Shown here piece by piece: positions 47,851 through 55,897 of a DNA stretch of 64,000 bases; positions within the stretch are counted from its first letter, which is position 1; each line of letters begins with the position of its first letter. Below the pieces are notes generated by a model. That model saw only the letters and a program-made list of their open reading frames with translations. It was not told the DNA's origin and ran no database searches. A program made the position numbers and the translations under genes. The DNA is from Streptomyces sp. Ncost-T10-10d (GTDB lineage Bacteria; Actinomycetota; Actinomycetes; Streptomycetales; Streptomycetaceae): NCBI RefSeq assembly GCF_900091955.1, contig NZ_FMDF01000145.1, positions 1 to 64,000 of the forward strand. Direction: 5' to 3'.

Positions 47851-48678
47851 ATGCAAGGAAAGAAGCGAATTCTCGCCCTGGTCGGTTTCCCGCTTGGTGC
47901 GTCGCTCGCGCTGGCACCAGCAATGTCCGCCGAGGCGCACGCCGCATCTCCTGGCAAGAGTGCAGCGTCGGGGGCCGCTTCGAATGCCCCGACGGCCGTC
48001 TGCAAGATCTCCGGAACCGAAGGCCCGAATGAGAGCGCGTCTCTGGTCGTCGGCGGTTTCACCAAAAACACAGTCGTCACCTTCACCAGCGGGAAGCGCG
48101 CGATCACCTCGGTGACGGCGGACGCCAATGGAGCCGGCACCGCGGTGGCAGTGGTCAAGGCTGACGAGACCGTCACAGCCGACGACGGCGTGAACCAGCA
48201 AGCCTGCCTGAACCTTGTCAAGCCGGCCACGACCACGGGCACGGAGGTTCCTCCGGGAACCGGCACACAGGTTCCGGGCACAGCCGCCGATCGGGAACAG
48301 GCGCTCGCCGCCGGCGAGAACGACGGTGACGCAACGTGCAGGCAGAAGGTCGACCTGTTCAAGAACAACGCCGACAAGAGCGCGGCCTTCCGGGCGGATT
48401 ACGCCACCGGATTCAACAACAAGGTGGCAGCCACCGTCGGCTGCTCGGCGATGCTGGCACAGCTTCGGTCGGGAGTCCCGGCCGGCCAGACCCAGGGCCA
48501 GACCCAGGCACAACCCCAGGGCCAGACTCAGGGCCAGACCCAGGGCCAGACCCAGGGCCAGACCCAGGGCCAGACCCAGGGCCAGGGCCAGGGCCAGGGC
48601 CAGGGCCAGGGGCAGAAGCAGGAGCAGGGCAAGAAGCATGGGCAGGGTAACCACGGAGAAGGGCGAGGGAACCGCTGA
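47851..48678 (+). CDS. Secreted protein with GQTQ repeat tail
   Basis: A 275-residue protein. The Sec signal peptide is MQGKKRILALVGFPLGASLA plus a hydrophobic core ending AEAHA (cleavage about residue 31). The mature part has two Cys-containing regions (APTAVCKISG...QQACLNLV, GDATCRQKVDLF...VGCSAML) and a tail of (Gly-Gln-Thr-Gln) repeats turning into Gly-Gln repeats and a basic KKHGQGNHGEGRGNR end. The four cysteines probably form disulfides outside the cell. No known domain is recognised; a surface or matrix role is a guess. GGGGA precedes ATG 47851. Confidence 0.8.
   Translation: MQGKKRILALVGFPLGASLALAPAMSAEAHAASPGKSAASGAASNAPTAVCKISGTEGPNESASLVVGGFTKNTVVTFTSGKRAITSVTADANGAGTAVAVVKADETVTADDGVNQQACLNLVKPATTTGTEVPPGTGTQVPGTAADREQALAAGENDGDATCRQKVDLFKNNADKSAAFRADYATGFNNKVAATVGCSAMLAQLRSGVPAGQTQGQTQAQPQGQTQGQTQGQTQGQTQGQTQGQGQGQGQGQGQKQEQGKKHGQGNHGEGRGNR
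48482..48616 (+). repeat. 12-bp tandem repeat coding for GQTQ
   Basis: Repeats of GGCCAGACCCAG (with one CAACCC and one ACTCAG variant) followed by GGCCAG hexamers. The unit is in frame with the secreted protein, so copy-number change would lengthen or shorten the tail without frameshift. Confidence 0.9.
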
Positions 48679-48694
48679 CCCAACCCCACACGGA

Positions 48695-48723
48695 GGGTCC
48701 GGCAGCTCGCTGCCGGACCCTTT
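48695..48723 (+). terminator. Terminator of the repeat-protein gene
   Basis: GGGTCCGGCAG (48695-48705), CTCG loop, CTGCCGGACCC (48710-48720), then TTT. Confidence 0.85.
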
Positions 48724-48949
48724 GTGGTGAGGCCGGACGTAACAAGGGCCCGGTGCTGCGACCACCACGTCGCTCCACCGGGCCCTGCGGCATTGCGGCA
48801 CACCGGCGACGGTGAGAACGGTTCGACGCGGCTTCCGGCAGCAGCCGCACACGTCGCAGAGCGCGCATCCGGAAACCGACTATCCTGAGTGGGGGTAGAG
48901 GTCCCAGGTAATAACCATCCGCAGTAGTCGCCCAGCAAGGGAACAACGG
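48724..48949. other. Intergenic region before the XRE regulator
   Basis: 226 bp without a reading frame that I accept. It includes the presumed promoter and AAGGGA ribosome site of the regulator. Confidence 0.4.
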
Positions 48950-49855
48950 ATGAATGACGACCAACGGCGAGCCGAGCTCGCGGACTTCCTCAGAACACGA
49001 CGGCTGGCCCTTCAGCCGGAAGAGGTCGGCCTTCCGTCACGAGCATCGCGGCGAACCCCGGGCCTGCGGCGGGAAGACGTCGCCGACCTTGCGGGGATCA
49101 GTGCCTGCTGGTACTCCCGCCTCGAACAGGCCCGGAACATCCGCGTCTCCGACCAGGTCCTCAATTCGCTGGCCGAGGCCCTTCGCCTCAGCGCCGATGA
49201 GCGCGACCATCTCCTGGCCTTGGCCAACAGGGACGCCCGCTCCAGCGCGAGCGTTCCCGCGGACGGTGTTTCTCCGGCTATCCAGCGCATCCTGGACAGC
49301 CAGCATCCGCATCCGGCATTCGTTCTCGGTCCCCGATTCAACATTCTTGCCTGGAACCAGGCAAGAACCAATGTCTACGGCGATCTCACGAAAGTCCCCC
49401 CTGAACACCGTCACATGCTGTGGCTGTTCTTCGGCGGCTATATGCGTGAACTGATTCAGAACTGGGAGCCGAGCGCCCGATCCGTACTGGCCGAGTTCCG
49501 CGCAGCCACCGGATCGTATGTCCACGAACCGTGGTTCACCTCACTGGTCGACGAACTGAGCCAGAACAGCCCGGAATTCCGTAATTGGTGGCAGCAGCAC
49601 GAAATCGAAAGGCGCCATGCCACCGCTCGGGAAGTGCGTCATCCTTTCGTCGGCCGTATGGTGCTGGAGGAGAGCACGCTCATAGTCGACGACTGCTCGG
49701 ATCGGCGAATCATTCTCGAGATCCCGCAACCCGGCACCGGCACCGAGAGCAAGCTGACGGCGCTTTCCTGCCGGCCTCGCCGGATGCAGGCTCCGCCGCG
49801 GTACGCGCCGTACGCGTCCACAGCGGCCGATCGGCACCGCCTGTCGACTGACTGA
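48950..49855 (+). CDS. XRE-family regulator with MltR-like ligand domain
   Basis: A 301-residue protein. The N-terminal helix-turn-helix is RREDVADLAGISACWYSRLEQARNIRVSDQVLNSLAEAL. The C-terminal sensor domain has SPAIQRILDSQHPHPAFVLGPRFNILAWNQA, WLFFGGYMRELIQNWE and WWQQHEIERRHATAREVRHPFVG, the layout of the widespread Streptomyces XRE/MltR-like ligand-binding group. The ligand is unknown. It stands alone; target genes are not evident. Confidence 0.9.
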   Translation: MNDDQRRAELADFLRTRRLALQPEEVGLPSRASRRTPGLRREDVADLAGISACWYSRLEQARNIRVSDQVLNSLAEALRLSADERDHLLALANRDARSSASVPADGVSPAIQRILDSQHPHPAFVLGPRFNILAWNQARTNVYGDLTKVPPEHRHMLWLFFGGYMRELIQNWEPSARSVLAEFRAATGSYVHEPWFTSLVDELSQNSPEFRNWWQQHEIERRHATAREVRHPFVGRMVLEESTLIVDDCSDRRIILEIPQPGTGTESKLTALSCRPRRMQAPPRYAPYASTAADRHRLSTD

Positions 49856-49912
49856 GCAGCGCGGTAACTGCCTATGAGAAAGAAGTGAGGGCAGTTGTGG
49901 CGCGATCTGCGA

Positions 49913-50398
49913 TCAGTGCCGCAGGGCGGTTCCCACGTCGACCTTGACGTCGCCCGACAGCTTGCGGTTGCTGCGGGCCGTGGCGTCCTTGGAGGCCTTC
50001 GGGCCGACGTCGTCGACCGTCACCACCACCGTGTCGAGCAGGTTGCCGCTCGGGTCGCGGAAGTTGATCTGCACGGCGTACGACTTCGCCGAGTCGGCGC
50101 TGTTCGTCACCGTGACCTTCGCGGTGGCGCGACCGTCGTGGCCGGTGCTCGGCGTGCCCAGCCTGATGTCGCCCTTGGCGTTCACGCCGTTCTTGAAGCC
50201 CTTCAGCTTCTCGCCCGCGGCGGCTGTCGCCGAGGCCACCACGTCGGACCCCCTGGATGCCACCGACGCCGCGGCAGACGCGGCTTTGGACGCCGTGCCG
50301 GAGGCGTTGCCGCCACCGCCGGAACACGCGGCGGCCGTCGACAGCACGACCGTCGTCAGCAGTACGGCCCACAGACCTCGCGCGGCTTTCCTCGTCAT
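49913..50398 (-). CDS. Lipoprotein with FxLYD-like domain
   Basis: A 161-residue protein with a lipobox signal peptide (LSTAAACSGGG; Cys about 25), a low-complexity Ser/Ala linker, then a small beta domain ATAKVTVTNSADSAKSYAVQINFRDPSGNLLDTVVVTV typical of FxLYD-type extracellular domains. It is likely anchored to the outer face of the membrane. Function unknown. Its gene converges on the XRE gene. Confidence 0.85.
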   Translation of the reverse strand: MTRKAARGLWAVLLTTVVLSTAAACSGGGGNASGTASKAASAAASVASRGSDVVASATAAAGEKLKGFKNGVNAKGDIRLGTPSTGHDGRATAKVTVTNSADSAKSYAVQINFRDPSGNLLDTVVVTVDDVGPKASKDATARSNRKLSGDVKVDVGTALRH

Positions 50399-50688
50399 CG
50401 TGCCTCCCAGTACTGGCCCATCGCCCCAGTCAAGGGGGCGGGGGGCGGGGCCGCATGCCGTGCACGCCGGACGGGTGATGGACCGGGCCGGAGCGAACGT
50501 CGTACGTCAGGGAGCGGCTGTCCCGTGGAGTCGCGGCGTACCGGGCGGCGTCCGAGTCCGGTGGCATGAGCGACCGGGACCCGGGCTGCGTCCCGGACCA
50601 GCCGACGGGACCGTCCAAACGGCCTCGGCGTCCGGGGTCTTCGCCACTGCCGCCTGCAGCGGGTTCCGATCCGGGTGCGGTCGTACGC
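50399..50688. other. Gene-poor region upstream of the lipoprotein gene
   Basis: About 290 bp; possible frames are Arg/Pro-rich with no ribosome site and look non-coding. It contains the lipoprotein promoter. Confidence 0.4.
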
Positions 50689-50720
50689 GCCTGTGCCCCC
50701 GGGGTTCCGGGGGCACAGGC
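50689..50720. terminator. Strong hairpin terminator
   Basis: GCCTGTGCCCCCGG (50689-50702), GGTT loop, CCGGGGGCACAGGC (50707-50720): a perfect 14-bp stem just beyond the gene ending at 50765 on the minus strand. Confidence 0.85.
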
Positions 50721-50764
50721 TTCGGGTGCGTGAGCAGTCGGTCGTCAGTCGCCGGCCGTCACCG

Positions 50765-51034
50765 TCAGCGGCCGTAGCGGATCAGGGCGCGGACCATGCG
50801 GCAGGTCGTGTCGGACGGCGGGTGGATGCCGATGCGCTCGGCAGTCGTACGTATCTTGTCGTTGGTCGCGGTCGACGGGTAGTAGACGCCCGTGTCGAGC
50901 AGGGCGATCGCCAGGCGCATGGCCTTCAGGCGGCGATTGTGGGAGACGTACCACTCGCGGGGGCGGCCCGCGGGGAGCGGCTTCTTCTGCAGGGGTTTGT
51001 GGAGCGGCTTGGTCGTGACTGCGGCAACGGCCAT
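50765..51034 (-). CDS. Small conserved basic protein, function unknown
   Basis: An 89-residue protein (MAVAAVTTKPLHKPLQKKPL then PREWYVSHNRRLKAMRLAIALLDTGVYYPSTATNDKIRTTAERIGIHPPSD, ending CRMVRALIRYGR). Very basic, probably DNA- or RNA-binding by charge only. AGGAGG lies 6 nt before ATG 51034; the ATG at 51040 would be too close to it. Its clean terminator and ribosome site support a real gene. Confidence 0.72.
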   Translation of the reverse strand: MAVAAVTTKPLHKPLQKKPLPAGRPREWYVSHNRRLKAMRLAIALLDTGVYYPSTATNDKIRTTAERIGIHPPSDTTCRMVRALIRYGR

Positions 51035-51154
51035 GGGCATCCTCCTGGCGCGATCGTGAAACCCTCACGAACTACCTCTATTTTACGGCCCACCACTGAC
51101 AATCGTCGCTGGCCAGAAGGGCTTTCGCACTGTCCCTCCCGTATCGTTGGCCCC

Positions 51155-51514
51155 ATGGAGATCTGGATCAATCCCGCCTGTTCCAAGTGCCGCAGCGCGG
51201 TGCAGCTGCTCGATGCGGAGGGCGCCGAGTACACCGTCCGCCGCTATCTGGAGGAGGTGCCGTCGCCGGACGAGATCCGGGCCGTGCTCGACCGGCTCGG
51301 GCTGGAGCCGTGGGACATCACGCGAACGCAGGAAGCGGACGCGAAGGAGCTCGGACTCAAGGAGTGGCCGCGCGAGGCCGGTTCGAGGGAGCGGTGGATC
51401 TCGGCGCTCGCCGGGCATCCGAAGCTGATCCAGCGGCCGATCATCACGGCGGACGACGGCACCGCCGTCGTGGCGCGCACGGACGAGGCGGTACGGGACG
51501 CCATACAGCGCTGA
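51155..51514 (+). CDS. ArsC/Spx-family protein
   Basis: A 119-residue thioredoxin-fold protein with a CSKCRSAVQLLD active-site region (Cys-x-x-Cys), VRRYLEEVPSPDEIRAVLDRLG and HPKLIQRPIITAD. The HPxLIQRPI segment is that of arsenate reductase-like proteins (ArsC family); arsenate is one possible substrate, but no ars operon is nearby. No clear ribosome site precedes ATG 51155. Confidence 0.87.
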   Translation: MEIWINPACSKCRSAVQLLDAEGAEYTVRRYLEEVPSPDEIRAVLDRLGLEPWDITRTQEADAKELGLKEWPREAGSRERWISALAGHPKLIQRPIITADDGTAVVARTDEAVRDAIQR

Positions 51515-51533
51515 GCACCCCGCGCGGCGAGAG

Positions 51534-52388
51534 CTACCGGGTCATCAGGAAGTCCTCGATCCTGCGGTTCAGTTCGCCGGCCGTCGGCTCATGCAGCGGC
51601 AGGGTGTGGTGCGTCGCGCCGGGAATCGTCGCCGTCCGCGCGTGCGGAAGCAGCCGGGCCGCCGCGGCGGCGACACGGGCCGGGTCGTGGGCCCGGCTCT
51701 GTTCGGCGAGCAGGATCAGGGTCGGCACGTCCAGTGCGCCCAGCGCCTCGGGTTCCGGGCGGGGCCCGGTGACGGGACGGACGGACGGGAAGTCGGCTGC
51801 CGCGTAGCGCAGTCGCAGCCACGTCCGGTCGAGCGCGGCGCGGCCCGTCTCCCACTCCAGGAACGTCCGCGTCCGTTTCGCTCCGGGGCGCAGCAGCATC
51901 GGCAGCGCGTGCAGCAGATAGCCGGGCCGGAAGCCGGCGAAGCACTGGGTCGGGTCGAGGAGGATCAGCTTCCGGACTCGGTGGGGCGGCGCGTGCAGGG
52001 CGTAGTGGAGGGCGATCCAGGCCCCGTACGAATGCCCGCACAGCGCGCTGCGGCCGGCCCCCAAGCCGTCCACCACGGCGTCGAGCCACGTTGTCAGGTC
52101 CTCCACCGTACGGATCGGGCGCTCCCCCGCAACGCTGCGACCCGGGTCACCGATGAGGTCGACGGCATGGACTCGGTGGGTGCGGCCCAGGTGGGCGGCC
52201 TGTGCGTACCAGACGGTGGAGGTGGAACCGCCACCGGCCAGCAGTACCAGAGGCGGAGCATCCTCGGGGCCGCAACTGTTGACGTGGGTGACGCCGTACG
52301 GGGTGGGAACCCGGCTGCCGCGTGTGCCGGCCGGCCACTTGGCCGCCAGGACTCCGTCGTACGCAGCGAGGAATGACGTGGTGGTCAT
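51534..52388 (-). CDS. Alpha/beta hydrolase
   Basis: A 284-residue alpha/beta-hydrolase fold enzyme: oxyanion-side LVLLAGGGSTSTVWYAQAA, nucleophile elbow LCGHSYGAWIALHYAL (Ser), a late Asp region (LILLAEQSRAHDPARV) and catalytic His in IPGATHHTLPLHEP. Substrate unknown. It is divergent from a MarR gene, with a perfect palindrome in between, so it is probably derepressed by a small ligand. Confidence 0.88.
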   Translation of the reverse strand: MTTTSFLAAYDGVLAAKWPAGTRGSRVPTPYGVTHVNSCGPEDAPPLVLLAGGGSTSTVWYAQAAHLGRTHRVHAVDLIGDPGRSVAGERPIRTVEDLTTWLDAVVDGLGAGRSALCGHSYGAWIALHYALHAPPHRVRKLILLDPTQCFAGFRPGYLLHALPMLLRPGAKRTRTFLEWETGRAALDRTWLRLRYAAADFPSVRPVTGPRPEPEALGALDVPTLILLAEQSRAHDPARVAAAAARLLPHARTATIPGATHHTLPLHEPTAGELNRRIEDFLMTR

Positions 52389-52414
52389 GGGATGCCTCCC
52401 CGGTCGGATGCCTT

Positions 52415-52447
52415 CCGATATTATCTCGCTCAGCGAGATAATATCGG
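52415..52447. promoter_or_regulatory. Perfect palindromic operator between hydrolase and MarR genes
   Basis: CCGATATTATCTCGC (52415-52429), TCA, then its exact reverse complement (52433-52447). The core TATCTCGC...GCGAGATA is typical of MarR operators. It lies 26 bp from the hydrolase start and 23 bp from the MarR start. Confidence 0.85.
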
Positions 52448-52470
52448 CGGGCCGAGAGGGAGGGACCGGG

Positions 52471-52920
52471 GTGATCGACCAGGGCCCCGAAATGGAGATC
52501 GTCCACCTGCTGCGCAAGGTGACGGTGGAATTCGGTCTGCGCCAGGCCGAATTCGCGGACCGGCACGGCATGCACACCACCGATGTACGGGCCCTGATCT
52601 GCCTGCTGGACGCCGAGCGGGCCGGTACGGACGCCACCGCCGGGTGGCTCGGCGCGCAGCTCGGCCTCAACTCGGCGGGCACCACCTCGGTCATCGACCG
52701 CCTGGAGCGCCTGGACCACCTCGAACGCACGCGTGATCCTCGTGACCGGCGACGGGTGCTGCTGAGCGTGACGCCACGGGCGGTGGAGCTGGGACGGTCC
52801 TTCTTCGGGCCGCTGATCGACGGCACGGTGGCCGTGCTGCGCGAGTTCGACGAGAGCGAGACGGCCGCGGTCCGGCGCTTCCTGACCGCCGCACACCAGG
52901 CGGTCACCGTCGTTCCCTGA
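52471..52920 (+). CDS. MarR-family regulator
   Basis: A 149-residue winged-helix protein: IHLLRKVTVEFG-type dimer helix (EIVHLLRKVTVEFGLRQAEF), TAGWLGAQLGLNSAGTTSVIDRLERLDHL recognition region, and RTRDPRDRRRVLLSVTP wing. GTG 52471 follows GAGGGAGGGA; an ATG at 52492 is also possible. Likely represses itself and the divergent hydrolase gene through the palindrome. Confidence 0.9.
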   Translation: MIDQGPEMEIVHLLRKVTVEFGLRQAEFADRHGMHTTDVRALICLLDAERAGTDATAGWLGAQLGLNSAGTTSVIDRLERLDHLERTRDPRDRRRVLLSVTPRAVELGRSFFGPLIDGTVAVLREFDESETAAVRRFLTAAHQAVTVVP

Positions 52921-53285
52921 CTGCCGGAACGGCGGAGGGGCACTCCGTGAGCCTGTCCCCGTCCACCACTCGGACCGGCTGCTCGACGAAGCGGCGATCC
53001 CCTCGTGCCCCATCCCGGCTCCCCCGGCTCGGGCTGCCGCCGAACGGGCGACCCGGGACGCCACCGCGTACACCCGGGAGCACATCACGGCGAACAACAG
53101 GTCCCGTCGGGCCCGAGGCTCTCTCCATGGCCGCCGGTGAGCAACTGCGCCGGGACGGGGCGGACTTGGCAGTGAGAGCCGAGGTGGAGGCCTGGCTGCG
53201 ACTCCGGACGCGGTTGATGCAGCCGCGGAGCCCGTACGGGGCGGGTCGCGCCACCTTCCCGGCCCGGCCCCCGAGCCCGGCCTCC
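52921..53285. other. Gap with possibly decayed coding sequence
   Basis: 365 bp between convergent genes. Two plus-strand frames each give a short protein-like stretch (for example DEAAIPSCPIPAPPARAAAE and MAAGEQLRRDGADLAVRAEV), but neither has a ribosome site or full length. It could be a broken gene; I cannot identify the family. Confidence 0.3.
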
Positions 53286-54197
53286 CTACACCCCCGCCTG
53301 CTTCTCCGCCTCGGCCAGCAGTTCCGTCAGGCGTAGTCCGAACCGGACGTCGCAGGGGTGCGGCTCTCCCGTGCGCACCGAATCGATCAGTGCGTCCACC
53401 GCTGCCCGGAAGGAACCGACCGCGTCCCCCCACCGCGGCAGCATGACGGTTCCCTCTTCGCCTCTGAGCTCGATCTCCGTGCCTACCGCGCCCACCGGGG
53501 CCCCCAGTGCGAGCGTCACCGTGCTGGATGCGCCGGAGGTGTGGCGGAGGATCAGGTGGGTGGTGTCGGACGGGCCGTGGGCCGCGGTCAGGTGTGTCAC
53601 GTCGCCCAGTACCGGGATCAGGACCGACAGGACGTGCGGGCCGACGTCCCACAGGCCGCCCTTCTCGCGGCGCCAGGGCGAGGCGGCGTACTCGCTGGTC
53701 GTGCCGGGCGCGAACAGCGCACCGATCCACTCGGCGCGGGCGGTGAACCAGCCGTCCAGGGCGGCCTGTTCGGCGATCCAGGCGGACGTCTCGGCCGCGA
53801 ACCGCAGGGTGCAGAAGACGACGGACGCGGCCCCGGTCTCCTCGGCGGCGCGGGCGACCTCGCGGGCTCCGGCGACGGTGGTCGCCACCGGCTTGTCCAT
53901 CAGCAGATGGCGGCCGGTGGCCGCGGCGCGGGCGGCGAGCGGGGCCTGGACGTCCGGCGGCACGGCGAACGCGATGGCGTCGCTGGCTGCGAACAGCTCG
54001 TCGATGCCGTCCTCACCGGTGTACGCCGTGGTGCCGTGGGCGGCGGCCAGCGCGTTCGCGGCCTCGGGGCGTCGGCCCCACACGCCGCTCAGTGCGACGC
54101 CGGGGTGGGCGGCGAGGGCCGGGGCCTGGGTGTTCCGGGCCCAGGGGCCCGTACCGACGAGGCCGATGCGCAGGGGGGTCGCGGGAAGTGTCGTCAT
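53286..54197 (-). CDS. Gfo/Idh/MocA-family oxidoreductase
   Basis: A 303-residue NAD(P)-dependent oxidoreductase: Rossmann motif RIGLVGTGPWARNTQAPALA, VWGRRPEAANALAA, AIAFAVPPDVQAPLAARAAATGRHLLMDKPVATT (the EKP-like DKP motif), and a substrate domain with GGLWDVGPHVLSVLIPVLG. Usual substrates are sugars or inositols; the specific one is unknown. ATG 54197 starts six residues before the Rossmann strand. Confidence 0.9.
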   Translation of the reverse strand: MTTLPATPLRIGLVGTGPWARNTQAPALAAHPGVALSGVWGRRPEAANALAAAHGTTAYTGEDGIDELFAASDAIAFAVPPDVQAPLAARAAATGRHLLMDKPVATTVAGAREVARAAEETGAASVVFCTLRFAAETSAWIAEQAALDGWFTARAEWIGALFAPGTTSEYAASPWRREKGGLWDVGPHVLSVLIPVLGDVTHLTAAHGPSDTTHLILRHTSGASSTVTLALGAPVGAVGTEIELRGEEGTVMLPRWGDAVGSFRAAVDALIDSVRTGEPHPCDVRFGLRLTELLAEAEKQAGV

Positions 54198-54406
54198 GGG
54201 GCAAGTCTGCCGGGTTCGCCGGACCACTCCCGTATTGAGATGGCGGAGAGTGGGCTTCAGTGGCTACGTTTGCGGGGCCGGCCGCGGGACTCCGGCGCGA
54301 CTTCCGGGACTTGCCTATGAAGCAGTGATTTCGCTGTTCGCGCCCCCATTCCCCGGCCGGCGCTCCGCCCCTGCGTACGGCGGCGCGTGACACCACGGGG
54401 GAAACC

Positions 54407-55897
54407 ATGGCGACCAGCACCGAGACCACTCGCACCGGGACCGGTGCCGACCTCGTCGCGGCCGAGGACGTACTCCTCTTCGTCAACGCGGCGATCACCG
54501 CGACCGGGCAGCGTGAGTTCCGCTCGACGGCGTGTCAGCAGCGGCTTTCGCTGGACTTCCTCCATGAGTACGTACGGGTCAACTATCGCCGGGTGTACTC
54601 TGCCGCGCTCGCCCTCGACATCAACGACCACAACGCCGTGCGCATCGTCCAGGGCCTGCTGGAGAGCGCCTCCGACGCGACCGCCGAGGAGAAGCGCACC
54701 GAGGGCCGGCTGATCGCCGCCCGGCTGGCGAAGCTGCCGCCGCAGCGCGTGTACCGGCTGTTCCGGGCGCTGCGCGGGGCCAAGGTGAACAACCGGCGCA
54801 CCCGCGCGATCATGCGCGACTGGCTGGCCGCCCGGCCGGATCCGGCGCACGATGCCGTGAAGTACCGCGCCGGTCTGAAGACCGCCGCACGCCATGTCCA
54901 TCTCCGGTTCGGCGGGCCCGATGAGCCGGGCGAGACCGGGGATTTCCTGTTCCGGCCGGGGCGGCGGCCGCGCTACCGGCACCAGCTGCTCGACGCGTGG
55001 CGGCGCGCCCACTACGAGCAGGGCGCCGTCGACGAGCTGCCGTTCACCGTCGCCGAGGGCTTCGCCGCCCGGCACGGGATGAAGCGCGAGGTGTTCCTGG
55101 ATCGGATGGTGCCCCGGATGACCCGCCTGGAGCGGCTGCGGACCCAGGGGCAGCGCGGCACCGGAAACGATGCGCGGCTGCCCACGGACATCGACCTGAC
55201 GGTGATGCCGCTGACCCGGCTCGCCCTGTACGTCCTGTCGCTCGGTTTCGAGGTGCGGGGGCTCCACCGCAAGGAGCTGACCCATGCCCTGCGGGCCGCC
55301 GCCCGCCGAGCGGCTGGCCCGCACGCCGGGAGCTGGGGCCGGGTCGCCGCCGTGCTGGACGACAGCTACTCGTCGTCCGGGTCGGGCGAGAAGCGGCGCC
55401 GTCCGCTGGCCGTGGCGCTGGCCTGCCACTTCCTGCTGGAGGCGCTGGCCGCGCCGGGCGCGTACATCCCGCTGTGGACCTCGGGCGGCACCGATCCGCT
55501 GCTGGTCAGGCCCTGGGGCCCGACCCCGCTCGGCACCCGCGTACTGGACGCCCTGGAGCACGGCCCGGACCGGCTGGTCATCGTCTCGGACGGCTGGGAC
55601 AACGCGCCGCCCGGACTCGCGGGCGAGGTGCTGCGGGTGTGGCGGACCCGGCTCGATCCGGACCGGCGAACTGCTGTGGTTCATCTGAACCCCGTATACG
55701 ACGCGGACGGTTTCGATGTGCGGCGCCTCACACAGGGCGTGCCCACGGCCGGGATCCGGGACGCGGAGGACCTGCCGGCGTTGGTGGAGATCGCGCAGTT
55801 CGCCGAGGGACGCACGGGACCGGCGGCCCTGTACGCCTATCTGGACCGGCAGGTGGCACGTTTCGTGAGTGCGCGGAAGGCGGGAGCCGCATCGTGA
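54407..55897 (+). CDS. TROVE/vWA-like protein
   Basis: A 496-residue protein. The first about 290 residues are helical repeats (HNAVRIVQGLLESASDATA, RVYRLFRALRGAKVNNRRTRAIMRDWL, KREVFLDRMVPRMTRLERLR). The C-terminal part is a von Willebrand A domain with the MIDAS motif in VLDDSYSSSG (D-x-S-x-S), a TSGGTD loop and VIVSDGWDN. This two-part layout resembles Ro60/TROVE RNA-binding proteins of bacteria, some of which work in RNA repair or quality control. It is coupled by GTGA to the next gene. The functional statement is inference. Confidence 0.7.
   Translation: MATSTETTRTGTGADLVAAEDVLLFVNAAITATGQREFRSTACQQRLSLDFLHEYVRVNYRRVYSAALALDINDHNAVRIVQGLLESASDATAEEKRTEGRLIAARLAKLPPQRVYRLFRALRGAKVNNRRTRAIMRDWLAARPDPAHDAVKYRAGLKTAARHVHLRFGGPDEPGETGDFLFRPGRRPRYRHQLLDAWRRAHYEQGAVDELPFTVAEGFAARHGMKREVFLDRMVPRMTRLERLRTQGQRGTGNDARLPTDIDLTVMPLTRLALYVLSLGFEVRGLHRKELTHALRAAARRAAGPHAGSWGRVAAVLDDSYSSSGSGEKRRRPLAVALACHFLLEALAAPGAYIPLWTSGGTDPLLVRPWGPTPLGTRVLDALEHGPDRLVIVSDGWDNAPPGLAGEVLRVWRTRLDPDRRTAVVHLNPVYDADGFDVRRLTQGVPTAGIRDAEDLPALVEIAQFAEGRTGPAALYAYLDRQVARFVSARKAGAAS

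Noticed and set aside
48482..48616. CRISPR-like short repeats
   Set aside because: Units are 12 bp (then 6 bp) and contiguous with no spacers, and they code for GQTQ in frame; a coding minisatellite, not a CRISPR array.
52947..53336. 129-codon plus-strand frame after the MarR gene
   Set aside because: No convincing ribosome site, Pro/Arg-rich, and it runs into the 3' end of the oxidoreductase on the other strand; kept only as a possible decayed region.
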